A DNA stretch of 64,000 nt from Rubrivivax sp. (lineage in GTDB: Bacteria > Pseudomonadota > Gammaproteobacteria > Burkholderiales > Burkholderiaceae_C). The position numbers were made by a program, and so were the translations under genes. A model generated the notes under the pieces. The model saw nothing but the letters and a program-made list of their open reading frames with translations, was not told the origin of the DNA and did not search any database. This document shows positions 34,989 through 42,946 of this stretch, one piece after another (within the stretch, counting starts at the first letter, position 1; each line of letters begins with the position of its first letter). The stretch spans positions 1 to 64,000 of the forward strand of contig JAEUPB010000073.1 in the NCBI GenBank assembly GCA_016789955.1, in the 5' to 3' direction.

Positions 34989-35045
34989 GTGGCTCTGCCA
35001 CGTTGCGCATCCCCCTCGGGGGGCGGACGACGTATCTCGTCGTCC
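34989..35045. promoter_or_regulatory. Cluster of inverted repeats upstream of the MocR gene
   Basis: Three adjacent inverted repeats in the 180-base divergent gap: GTGGC-TCT-GCCAC (34989-35001), CCCCC-TC-GGGGG (35011-35022) and GGACGACG-TATCT-CGTCGTCC (35025-35045). The last ends 22 bases before the GTG start and could be an operator for the MocR protein itself. The block could also be part of a dispersed genomic repeat. Confidence 0.4.
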
Positions 35046-35067
35046 TGGGGGCGCTCTGGAGCGGAAC

Positions 35068-36600
35068 GTGAAGACCACCGTCGGTGCCCTCATCCAGCCC
35101 GCGCTGCTCGACCAGCCTGGGCTGCCGCATCACCTGCGCGTGTACCGCACGGTGCACGAGGCCATCGCCAGCGGCACGCTGCCCGCGGGCAGCCGGCTGC
35201 CCTCCGCGCGGCGGCTGGCGATGGACTGGGGCGTCACTCGCGGCGCCGTCGACGCCGCCTTCGACCAGCTCTACCAGGAAGGCCTGGTGGTGCGCCGCGT
35301 GGGCGACGGCAGCTACGTCGCCTCGCCGCTGCCGGGCACGCTGCACCCACCGGGCGCGGCCAACCTGCAGCGGCCGCTGTCGCGTTCGGCGCAGCAGGTG
35401 CTGGAGCGCTTCTCGCCGTACATGGGGCGCGCCAGCAAGCTCGACCTGATGCGCGACATGATGCGGCCGCGCGCCCTCTTCCCGCGCACGCCGTACATCG
35501 ACGACTTCCCGCTGCCGGCGTGGCGCCGCCTGATCGCCGACGCCTATGCCGACGAGCACCGCGACACGCTCTCCTACGGCGCCGCGGTGGGGCTCACGTC
35601 GCTGCGCCAGGCGGTGGCGCGGCACCTGAACCTGACGCGCGGCACGCCGTGCTCGGCCGAGCAGGTGATCATCGTCAACAGCCCGATGCAGGGCATCGAG
35701 CTGGTCAGCCGCGTGCTGCTCGAACCCGGCGACCAGGTGTGGGTGGAAGACCCCGGCTTCGCCAGCCTGCCGGCGCTGTTCCGCGTGCTGCACCAGGAGC
35801 CCGTGCCGGTGCCGCTGGACGACCGCGGCCTGGTGGTGGCCGAAGGCCGCCGCCGCGCCCCGCGCGCCGCTGCGGTGTACTTCCACCCGCTGGTGCAGTT
35901 CCCCACCGGGCAGCGCACCGATGCCGGCCGCCGCCGCGAGCTGATCGACTGGGCCGACGAGGCCGGCGCCTGGATCGTCGAGGCCAACTTCAACGACGAG
36001 CTGGCGCACGACCGCAGCGCCCCCGAGTGCCTGCGCCGGCTCGACCGCAACGAGCGCGTGCTGACGATGGGCACCTTCGAAGGCATCGTGTTTCCGTCGC
36101 TGCGCGTGGCCTACCTGGTGGTGCCCGAGCGGCTGCTGCCGGTGTTCGTGGCGATGCGCGGGCTGATGGGCGACCACACCAGCGTGGCCGTGCAGCACGC
36201 CACCGCGCGGCTGCTCGACGAAGGGCACCTGGCGCGGCGGCTGCGCGGGCTGCGGCAACGCGTGGCCGACCAGACCGCGCGGCTGGCCGGCTGGGTGTGC
36301 GAGCGGCTGCCCGCCTGGGTGCGCCTGGGACCCACCGACGGCGACGGCCACACCTGCCTGCACTTTCCGCCGGAAGTGCCCGACATGGACGTGGCCCGCG
36401 AGCTGCGCGCACGCGGCGTGTCGAGCTTCGCGTTGTCGTCCACGTGCATGCAGCCGTACGGGCTGAACGGGCTGGCGGTGTGCTACGGGCCGTTCGCGCC
36501 GGCCGACGTCGAACGCGCGATCGATGCGCTGGCGGACGTGCTGAAGCCCTACGACGCGGCGGCACGGCCGCGCGGCGTGCGGCTACAGTGCGCGCCATGA
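35068..36600 (+). CDS. MocR-type GntR regulator with degenerate aminotransferase domain
   Basis: 510 residues from a GTG preceded by GGAGC. N-terminal GntR winged helix (about 22-85: YRTVHEAIASGTLPAGSRLPSARRLAMDWGV) and a type I aminotransferase-like domain (about 120-500). In MocR proteins PLP forms a Schiff base with Lys in GTFSKTLFPSLR; here the segment reads GTFEGIVFPSLR, so residue 339 is Gly. The EDDYDSE motif is also altered to EANFNDE. The sensor domain therefore probably cannot bind PLP covalently. The stop overlaps the asparaginase start by 4 bases, so it likely controls that gene. Confidence 0.88.
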   Translation: MKTTVGALIQPALLDQPGLPHHLRVYRTVHEAIASGTLPAGSRLPSARRLAMDWGVTRGAVDAAFDQLYQEGLVVRRVGDGSYVASPLPGTLHPPGAANLQRPLSRSAQQVLERFSPYMGRASKLDLMRDMMRPRALFPRTPYIDDFPLPAWRRLIADAYADEHRDTLSYGAAVGLTSLRQAVARHLNLTRGTPCSAEQVIIVNSPMQGIELVSRVLLEPGDQVWVEDPGFASLPALFRVLHQEPVPVPLDDRGLVVAEGRRRAPRAAAVYFHPLVQFPTGQRTDAGRRRELIDWADEAGAWIVEANFNDELAHDRSAPECLRRLDRNERVLTMGTFEGIVFPSLRVAYLVVPERLLPVFVAMRGLMGDHTSVAVQHATARLLDEGHLARRLRGLRQRVADQTARLAGWVCERLPAWVRLGPTDGDGHTCLHFPPEVPDMDVARELRARGVSSFALSSTCMQPYGLNGLAVCYGPFAPADVERAIDALADVLKPYDAAARPRGVRLQCAP

Positions 36601-37655
36601 GCCCTGCCCCGAGCGCCAACCCCGTCCTCGTCGAAGCCCTGCGCGGCACGCACGTCGAGTCGTTCCATCGCGGCGCGTTCGCGGTGGTCGATGGGGACGG
36701 TGCGCTGGTGCACGCCGTCGGCGACATCGAGAGGCCGGTCTTCCCGCGCTCGGCGATCAAGGTGCTGCAGGCGCTGCCGCTGGTGGCCAGCGGCGCAGCC
36801 GATGCGCTGGGCCTTTCCGACGAGGAGCTGGCGCTGGCCTGTGCCTCGCACGGGGGCCAGCCGCTGCACGCCGACACTGCCGCGCGCATGCTGGCCAAGG
36901 CCGGCCTCACCGTCGACGCGCTGGAATGCGGCGCGCACTGGCCGTACCACGAGGCCAGCTCGCGTGCCCTGGCCGTCGCCGGTGCTCAGCCCAGCGCGCT
37001 GCACAACAACTGCTCGGGCAAGCACGCCGGCTTCGTGTGCCTGGGCTGCCACCTGAGCGGTGGCCGCGATGCCGCGGCCTACGTGCGCGGCTACGTGACG
37101 CCCGACCACCCGGTGATGCGCGAGGTCACCGCGGCGATCCAGGCTGCCACCGGCTGGAACCTCGCCCGCACCGCGCGCGGCACCGACGGCTGCTCGATCC
37201 CGACCTACGCCATCCCGCTGCGGCACCTGGCACAAGCCTTCGCCCGCGTGGCCACCGGCCGCGGGCTCTCCGACGACCACGCGCGCGCCGCACGGCGCTT
37301 GCGGGCGGCGGCCGCGAAGGCGCCCCGCCACGTGGCCGCCGATGGACGCTTCGACACCACCGTGATGTCGCTGCTGGGCGAACGGGTGTTCTGCAAGGTG
37401 GGCGCCGAGGGCGTCTACTGCGCCGCGCTGCCCGAGCAGGGGCTGGGCGTGGCGGTGAAGATGGACGACGGCAACACCGCGCGCGCCGCCGAGGTGGCGA
37501 TGGCCGCGCTGATCGAGGCCCTGGTGCCGCTGGCCGACCACGAGCGCGGCCCCCTGGCCGCGTTGAGCGCGCTGGTGCTGAAGAACTGGCGCGGCCTCGA
37601 GGTGGGCCTGCTGCGCGCCGCGCCGCGGCTGCGCACGCCGGGGTTCGCGGCATGA
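36597..37655 (+). CDS. L-asparaginase, Rhizobium etli (class 3) type
   Basis: 352-residue asparaginase II (PF06089-like) that splits L-asparagine into aspartate and ammonia. Catalytic residues described for R. etli ReAV are all conserved in order: S52/K55 in PRSAIK, C139 and K142 in NNCSGKHAGF, and C199 in GTDGCSIPTY; the two Cys and the Lys bind zinc in ReAV. No signal peptide, so cytoplasmic. Coupled by ATGA overlaps to the MocR gene before it and the VOC gene after it, which suggests one operon for asparagine or related amide use. Confidence 0.9.
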   Translation: MSPAPSANPVLVEALRGTHVESFHRGAFAVVDGDGALVHAVGDIERPVFPRSAIKVLQALPLVASGAADALGLSDEELALACASHGGQPLHADTAARMLAKAGLTVDALECGAHWPYHEASSRALAVAGAQPSALHNNCSGKHAGFVCLGCHLSGGRDAAAYVRGYVTPDHPVMREVTAAIQAATGWNLARTARGTDGCSIPTYAIPLRHLAQAFARVATGRGLSDDHARAARRLRAAAAKAPRHVAADGRFDTTVMSLLGERVFCKVGAEGVYCAALPEQGLGVAVKMDDGNTARAAEVAMAALIEALVPLADHERGPLAALSALVLKNWRGLEVGLLRAAPRLRTPGFAA

Positions 37656-38020
37656 AGGCCTCGGCCTTCCGGCTGTTCGTGCACGACCTGGCCGCCGCGC
37701 GGCAGTTCTACACGCAGCAGCTCGGCCTGCCGCTGCGGGCCGAGAACATCGCGCAGGGCTGGCTGGCGTTCGAGGTCGGCGGGCCGCAACTCGTGGTGGA
37801 GCGCGTGGACCCCGACGCACCGGAAGACGAGCAGGTGCTCGTGGGCCGCTTCACCGGCTTGTCGCTGGCGGTGGACGACATCCAGGCCGCCTGCGCCCGC
37901 ATGCGCGCGGCCGGCGTGCACTTCAACGAGGCGCCGGAGCGGCAGGCGTGGGGCGGCTGGCTCGCGACTTTCGAGGATCCGGCGGGCAACTCGCTGCAGC
38001 TCGTGGAGCACCCGCGCTGA
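37652..38020 (+). CDS. VOC/glyoxalase-fold protein
   Basis: 122-residue single vicinal-oxygen-chelate domain with two beta-alpha-beta-beta-beta repeats (SAFRLFVHDLAAARQFYTQQLGLPL, then LSLAVDDIQAACARMRAAGVHF) and the C-terminal DPAGNSLQLVEHP. Metal ligands fitting glyoxalase (H9, E46-like, E119) are partly present. Substrate unknown; coupled to the asparaginase gene by a 4-base overlap. Confidence 0.82.
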   Translation: MKASAFRLFVHDLAAARQFYTQQLGLPLRAENIAQGWLAFEVGGPQLVVERVDPDAPEDEQVLVGRFTGLSLAVDDIQAACARMRAAGVHFNEAPERQAWGGWLATFEDPAGNSLQLVEHPR

Positions 38021-38030
38021 GGCGGCCGCA

Positions 38031-38048
38031 GGCGCCCCGCGCGGCGCC
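38031..38048. terminator. GC hairpin between convergent VOC and TlpA-like genes
   Basis: GGCGCC (38031-38036) and GGCGCC (38043-38048) are self-complementary arms around a 6-base loop. No T-run. It sits in a 30-base gap between convergent stops. Confidence 0.35.
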
Positions 38049-38050
38049 GA

Positions 38051-38578
38051 TCAGCTCTCGCGCAGCAGCGGCTCGACCAATGCGCGCAGCGCCTCGCCGG
38101 TGAGCGGCCCCGCCACGCGGTGGCGCAGGCGGCCCTTGCGGTCGACCACCGCCGTCACCGGCAGCCCCGAGAACACCGCGTAGCCCTCGCGGGCCGTGCC
38201 GTCGGGGTCCATCAGCATCGGGAAGCTCACGGCCAGCTTGCGCGCGAACGGCACCGCCTTCTCGGCCTTCTCGCCGAGGTTCACGCCGACCATGGCCAAG
38301 CCCTGGTCGTGCAGGCGGCGGTACACGGCCTCGAACTCGGGCAACTCGGTGATGCAGGGGCCGCACCAGGTGGCCCAGAAGTTCACCACCAGCGCGCGGT
38401 GGCGGCGGGCGACGTCGGCGAGGTCGATCGGGCGGCCGTCGAGGTCGGGCAGCTTGGGCAGCGCCGCGGCATCGCTGGCCCGGGCACCGGCCGCGCCGGC
38501 CCACGCCGCCGCAGCCAGGCACAGCCGCCGGCGGCCGGAGGACCGGAGCGGCGCGCCGGAGCGCAAGGTCATGGGCAT
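38051..38578 (-). CDS. TlpA/ResA-like thioredoxin-fold protein
   Basis: 175-residue periplasmic thiol-disulfide protein. An N-terminal Arg-rich signal (SGRRRLCLAAAAWAGAAGARA) precedes the thioredoxin core with active site WCGPC (C72, C75) and the cis-Pro region GLPVTAVVD. Such proteins reduce apocytochrome c or copper centres, but no partner gene is near. A TACACT hexamer on the minus strand (38584-38589) lies 5 bases before the ATG and could be a -10 element of a leaderless transcript. Confidence 0.88.
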   Translation of the reverse strand: MPMTLRSGAPLRSSGRRRLCLAAAAWAGAAGARASDAAALPKLPDLDGRPIDLADVARRHRALVVNFWATWCGPCITELPEFEAVYRRLHDQGLAMVGVNLGEKAEKAVPFARKLAVSFPMLMDPDGTAREGYAVFSGLPVTAVVDRKGRLRHRVAGPLTGEALRALVEPLLRES

Positions 38579-38646
38579 GCGGTCAGTGTAGCGGCGGGCC
38601 CGTCGCCGCGCAGCGGCCCCGCCCGTCCCCCCGCTGCGGCCTCGCC

Positions 38647-38652
38647 TATAGT
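38647..38652 (+). promoter_or_regulatory. Candidate -10 element for yaeQ
   Basis: TATAGT stands 21 bases before the yaeQ ATG. It is one of very few AT-rich hexamers in this region. No good -35 hexamer at the expected distance. Confidence 0.3.
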
Positions 38653-38673
38653 GCGCCGCCCCACCCCCGCGCC

Positions 38674-39234
38674 ATGGCCCTCAAGTCCACCATCTTCAAG
38701 GCCGCCCTGCAGCTGGCCGACATCGACCACCACTGCTACGGCGACCACGCGCTGACGCTCGCCCGCCACCCGAGCGAGACCGACGAGCGCATGATGGTGC
38801 GCGTGGCGGCCTGGGCGCTGCACGCGCATGCGGTGGACGCCGTGTGCAATGGCGACGGCACGCTGGCTTTCGGCGGCGGGCTCTCCGACCCCGAGCTGCC
38901 CGACCTCGCGCTGACCGACTACACCGGCCGCACGCGGCTGTGGATCGAGGTCGGCCAGCCCGACGACAAGACCCTGTCGCGTGCCGCCAGCCGCGCCGAC
39001 GCGGTGGTGCTCTACGCCTACTCGTCCGCGGCCGACGTGTGGTGGCGCGGCGCCGAGGCCGCGCTGGCGCGGCAGCCCAAGCTGCAGGTGTGGCGCCTGC
39101 CGGCCGAGCAGACGCAGGCGCTGGCCGAACTCGCCGAACGCACGATGGCGCTGCAGGCCACGCTGCACGACAGCGTGCTGACGATCTCGAGCGACCGCGG
39201 CAGCGTCAGCCTGGAGCCGCAGCGCTGGAAGTAG
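38674..39234 (+). CDS. yaeQ: YaeQ family protein
   Basis: 186 residues matching YaeQ throughout: MALKSTIFKAALQLADIDHHCYGDHALTLARHPSETDERMMVR at the start (characteristic of the family), WIEVGQPDDKTLSRA in the middle. YaeQ has a PD-(D/E)XK nuclease-like fold; the conserved E and the QPDDK positions fit that, but its job is unknown. It stands alone between divergent TlpA-like and convergent ABC genes. Confidence 0.92.
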   Translation: MALKSTIFKAALQLADIDHHCYGDHALTLARHPSETDERMMVRVAAWALHAHAVDAVCNGDGTLAFGGGLSDPELPDLALTDYTGRTRLWIEVGQPDDKTLSRAASRADAVVLYAYSSAADVWWRGAEAALARQPKLQVWRLPAEQTQALAELAERTMALQATLHDSVLTISSDRGSVSLEPQRWK

Positions 39235-39243
39235 CGCGGTCGG

Positions 39244-40032
39244 TTACGCCGCCGCGAGCTGCTGCGCCTTCATCACCTCGACGCGCACGGCCTCGGTCAG
39301 TTCGGCCTTCATGGCGGCGAACCCGGGCGTGGTCTTCACCGAGTAGTGGCGCGGGTGCGGCAGCGGCACCACGCGGTCGAGCTTGATGCGGCCGGGCCGT
39401 GCACTCATCACCACCACGCGGCCGCCCATGAACACGGCCTCGTCGATGTCGTGCGTGACGAACAGCACCGTCTTCTTCTGCTCTTCCCAGATGCCCAGCA
39501 GCAGCTCCTGCATCAGCTCGCGGGTCTGGTGGTCGAGCGCGCCGAAGGGCTCGTCCATCAGCAGCATGCGCGGGTCGTTGGCGAGCGCCCGCGCGATCGC
39601 CGTGCGCTGCTGCATGCCGCCCGAGAGCTGCTTGGGGTAGTGCCGCTCGAAGCCCTTCAGGCCCACCTTGACGAGGAAGCCGTGCGCGATGTCGAGCTGC
39701 TGCTCGCGCGGCAGCCCACGCTCGCGCAACCCGAAGCACACGTTGTCCAGCACGGTGAGCCACGGGAACAGCGTGTAGCTCTGGAACACCATGCCGCGGT
39801 CGGCGCCGGGGCCGTCGATGCGGCGGCCGTCGAGCAGCACCTCGCCGGCGGTCTGCCGGTCCAGCCCCGCCACGATGCGCAGCAGCGTGCTCTTGCCGCA
39901 GCCGCTGGGGCCGAGGATGGTGATGAAGTCGTTCTCGGCCACCGCGAGATCGGTGGCCTGCAACGCCAGCGTGGAGCCGCTGGCGGAAGCGAAGCGGCGC
40001 TCGACGCCGCGCACTTCGAGGATCGTGCCCAT
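39244..40032 (-). CDS. ABC transporter ATP-binding protein (TauB/SsuB/NrtD type)
   Basis: 262-residue ATPase: Walker [10 protein letters not shown] (about 41-49), Q-loop [10 protein letters not shown] (about 82-91), signature [15 protein letters not shown] (about 137-151), Walker [13 protein letters not shown] (about 157-168) and [11 protein letters not shown] (about 192-202). It powers the permease encoded just upstream; both belong to the sulfonate/nitrate/taurine class. The ligand is uncertain because the group contains many transporters. Confidence 0.9.
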   Translation of the reverse strand: MGTILEVRGVERRFASASGSTLALQATDLAVAENDFITILGPSGCGKSTLLRIVAGLDRQTAGEVLLDGRRIDGPGADRGMVFQSYTLFPWLTVLDNVCFGLRERGLPREQQLDIAHGFLVKVGLKGFERHYPKQLSGGMQQRTAIARALANDPRMLLMDEPFGALDHQTRELMQELLLGIWEEQKKTVLFVTHDIDEAVFMGGRVVVMSARPGRIKLDRVVPLPHPRHYSVKTTPGFAAMKAELTEAVRVEVMKAQQLAAA

Positions 40033-40045
40033 CGCAAGTGCTCCT

Positions 40046-40825
40046 TCAGCGGCCCAGCTGGGCCCAGGGGAACAGCCGCCGGTTGACGGTCTTGAACAGC
40101 AGGTCGCTGGCCAGCCCGATCAGCCCGATGACGATGATCCCGAAGATGATCTGGTCGGTGGCCAGCAGCGCCTGGCTGTCGGTGATCATGTGGCCGATGC
40201 CGCTGCTGGCGCCGATCAGCTCGGCCACGATCACGTAGGTCCAGGCCCAGCCCAGCACCATGCGCAACTGCTCGGCGATCTCCGGCGCGGCGCCGGGCAC
40301 CAGCACGCGGCGGATCAGCGAGGCGTCCTTCACGCCCAGCGTGTAGGCCGCCTCCACCAGGTCGCGCCGCGTGTTGCCGACCGTCACGCTGATCATCAGC
40401 ACCAGCGAGAAGAAGCTGCCGATGAAGATCACCGCCAGCTTCTGCGCCTCGCCGATGCCGGCCCACAGGATCAGCAGCGGGATGAAGGCCGACGCCGGCA
40501 GGTAGCGCGCGAAGCTGATGAACGGCTCGAAGAACGCCTCCACCGGCTTGTAGGCGCCCATCGCCACGCCCAGCGGCACCGCGAGCGCCGCGGCGATGAC
40601 GAAGCCGCCGACGACACGGAACACCGTCATGCCGATGTCGTGCGCGAAGCCCATCTGCGTCAGCAGCACCCAGCCCGAGCGCAGCATCGACAGCGGGTCG
40701 GCGAGGAAGGTCTTCTGCACGAAGCCGCCGAAGGTGGCCAGGCTCCACACCGCGGCGAAGACGACGAAGAACGAGATGCCCAGCGCGACACGCGCGCCCG
40801 GGGTGACGGGCGTCAAAGGCTTCAT
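40046..40825 (-). CDS. ABC transporter permease (TauC/SsuC type)
   Basis: 259-residue inner-membrane permease with six predicted helices and a BPD_transp_1 coupling loop EAAYTLGVKDASLIRRVLVPGAAPE written across about 170-192. The helices and the WAWTYVIVAELIGASSGIG segment match sulfonate/taurine/nitrate permeases. It is placed between the receptor and ATPase genes on the minus strand. Confidence 0.9.
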   Translation of the reverse strand: MKPLTPVTPGARVALGISFFVVFAAVWSLATFGGFVQKTFLADPLSMLRSGWVLLTQMGFAHDIGMTVFRVVGGFVIAAALAVPLGVAMGAYKPVEAFFEPFISFARYLPASAFIPLLILWAGIGEAQKLAVIFIGSFFSLVLMISVTVGNTRRDLVEAAYTLGVKDASLIRRVLVPGAAPEIAEQLRMVLGWAWTYVIVAELIGASSGIGHMITDSQALLATDQIIFGIIVIGLIGLASDLLFKTVNRRLFPWAQLGR

Positions 40826-40867
40826 GGGGGATCGGAGGCGACGGCGACCGCCGCCTCGGGTGGGTGG

Positions 40868-41830
40868 TTACTTGATGAAGCGGGTGTCGGCGAGCTTCGA
40901 GATGTCCGGGATCTGCTTGATGATCCCGATCTCCAGCAGCAAGTCGGCCGCCTCCTTGCTGAACGTGGCGTGCTCGCCGGCGAAGAACTTCGCGTTGGCC
41001 TCGCGGTCCTGCCAGCGCAGGTACTTCTGACTGGCCTCGAACTGCTCGGCGGTCTGCTTCACGTCGGCACCCATGATCTCGAAGCTCTTCTTCGGATCCT
41101 TCTTGATCATCTCCACGGCCTCGAAGTAGCTGTCGGCCAGCGCCTTGGCGGCCTTGGGGTTCTCGGCCAGGAACTTCGGCGTGCAGCCGAAGGTGTCCAT
41201 CACCATCGGGTAGTCCAGCGTGGTGGCGATGATCTTGCCGGCCTCGGGCTTGGCGCGCACCGCACCCAGGTAGGGCTCGTAGGTCATCGCGGCGTCGATG
41301 CCGTCGGTGCCGGCGATCATCGCATTGGCCGCCGGCTGCGGGCCCATGTTCACCACCTTCACGTCCTTCACCGAGAGGCCGTTCTTCTTCAGGATCCACG
41401 CCAGGCCGAAGTAGCCGGCGGTGCCCGGCGCATCGGCGGCCACGGTCTTGCCCTTCAGGTCGGTGATCTTCGTGATGTTCGGCTTCACCACCATGCCGTC
41501 GGCGCCGTAGCTCTTGTCGAGCTGGAAGATCTGCGTGGTGGCCACGCCGTTGGCGTTCCACACCACCCAGGTCTCCACCGTGGTGGCGGCGCACTGGATG
41601 TCGCCCGAGGCGATGGCGAGGTGGCGGTCCTTCTGGGGGATCTTCTTGATCGAGACGTCGAGGCCGTTCTTCTTGAACAGGCCCGCCTCCTTGGCCAGGG
41701 TCAGCGGCGCGAAGCCGGTCCAGCCGGAGATGCCGATGCCGACCTTGGTCTCCTGCGCAGCCGCCGGCAGCGCGAGGGCCAGCGCCGCGGCAGTGGCGAT
41801 GAAGGCGGGGGTGATCACGGGGGAACGCAT
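40868..41830 (-). CDS. ABC transporter periplasmic receptor (NMT1/TauA-like)
   Basis: 320 residues starting at the ATG at 41830 with signal peptide ending LPAAAQ. Matches the NMT1/SsuA-TauA-like fold: VGIGISGWTGFAPLTLAKEAGLFKKNGL near the start, then DLKGKTVAADAPGTAGYF and FLAENPKAAKALADSYFEA. First gene of the three-gene transporter. Relatives bind taurine, alkanesulfonates, nitrate, bicarbonate or thiamine precursors; nothing here decides between them. Confidence 0.9.
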   Translation of the reverse strand: MRSPVITPAFIATAAALALALPAAAQETKVGIGISGWTGFAPLTLAKEAGLFKKNGLDVSIKKIPQKDRHLAIASGDIQCAATTVETWVVWNANGVATTQIFQLDKSYGADGMVVKPNITKITDLKGKTVAADAPGTAGYFGLAWILKKNGLSVKDVKVVNMGPQPAANAMIAGTDGIDAAMTYEPYLGAVRAKPEAGKIIATTLDYPMVMDTFGCTPKFLAENPKAAKALADSYFEAVEMIKKDPKKSFEIMGADVKQTAEQFEASQKYLRWQDREANAKFFAGEHATFSKEAADLLLEIGIIKQIPDISKLADTRFIK

Positions 41831-42017
41831 GGGAGAGGCTCCTGGGTGGTGTGGAACGTTAGGGGAACCGGTGCGGTGCAGGACCCGCGGCCCCGCGGAT
41901 CGTGCCGATGTGCACACCGCGGACGGGTGCGGCGAGGCGCGAATGTAACCATACGCTACACCCGTGACATGTGGGGCTAGCATCATCGCCGCCGAGATCT
42001 TCCAGGGGACGGACGAC

Positions 42018-42926
42018 ATGATCCGACGTGCTGCAGCGGCCTGCGCCGCGGCCTTGGTCTGCGCATGGGCAGCCGCCGAACCGATGCCGAGCGACCCGCT
42101 CGAGCAGCGCTGCTGGCAGACGCACACGCGCGAGCGCACGCAGGTGAACCTGCGCGAGCCGACCACCGTGGAGTTCAGCAACCTGCGCGACGGCTGGCGC
42201 GTGCGCTCGCCGTTCGTCGTGGAGTTCGCGGTGCGCGGCATGGGCGTGGTGCCGGCCGGCGTGAAGTTCGACGGCGGTGGGCACCACCACCTGCTCGTCA
42301 ACCGCGACCTGCCGATGAACGTCGGCGCGCAGATCCCGTTCGACGACTCGCACCGCCACTTCGGCAAGGGCCAGACCGCCACCGTGCTCGACCTGCCGCC
42401 CGGCAAGCACCGCCTGCGGCTGCTCTTCGCCGACCACGAACACCGCCCCTACTTCGTGTACAGCCGCGAGATCACCGTGCAGGTGCTCGGGCCGCGCAGC
42501 AGCACGGCGCGGCCGAAGATCGACGCCGCCAACTTCGGCGCCACCTGCAAGGCCTGGTACGAGGACGAGACCAGCACGCCGGCGCCGCCCGAGCATCCGC
42601 TGCGGTTCCTGAACGTGCGTTCGGGCGAGACGCTGGTGAGCCCGTTCAACGTGCGCCTGGGCGTGGACACATTCGGCATCTGCGCGCCGGCGGCCAAGCC
42701 CGACAAGCCGCTGGACAAGGTCGGCCGCTTCATCGTCGAGATGGGCGAGGCCGGCGGCCGGGGCGCCGGGCAGGTGCACGACCTCGTCAACGGCGCGACG
42801 CAGCTCAACGTCTACGTGTCGCCGGGCGACTACCGCCTGCGGCTGCGCCTGGTCGACCCGCTGGGCCGCGACCTGCTGCCGCCGAACGAGGCCACCGTGC
42901 GGGTGGCGCGGCAGGAAGCGCTCTGA
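42018..42926 (+). CDS. DUF4399 protein, internally duplicated
   Basis: 302-residue exported protein (signal peptide about 1-21, ending CAWAAAEP). The first domain has the DUF4399 signature HHHLLVN, the HRHFGKGQT stretch and LDLPPGKHRLRLLFADHEH, all His-rich and possibly metal binding. A second copy (about 195-298) repeats the framework (FLNVRSGETLVSPFNVRLGV against FSNLRDGWRVRSPFVVEFAV) but has lost the histidines. Two-copy forms are less usual than single ones. Function unknown. The ATG at 42018 is preceded by GGGGACGGA. It converges with hutH. Confidence 0.75.
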   Translation: MIRRAAAACAAALVCAWAAAEPMPSDPLEQRCWQTHTRERTQVNLREPTTVEFSNLRDGWRVRSPFVVEFAVRGMGVVPAGVKFDGGGHHHLLVNRDLPMNVGAQIPFDDSHRHFGKGQTATVLDLPPGKHRLRLLFADHEHRPYFVYSREITVQVLGPRSSTARPKIDAANFGATCKAWYEDETSTPAPPEHPLRFLNVRSGETLVSPFNVRLGVDTFGICAPAAKPDKPLDKVGRFIVEMGEAGGRGAGQVHDLVNGATQLNVYVSPGDYRLRLRLVDPLGRDLLPPNEATVRVARQEAL

Positions 42927-42946
42927 CGCCAGCCGCAGCGTCGGCG

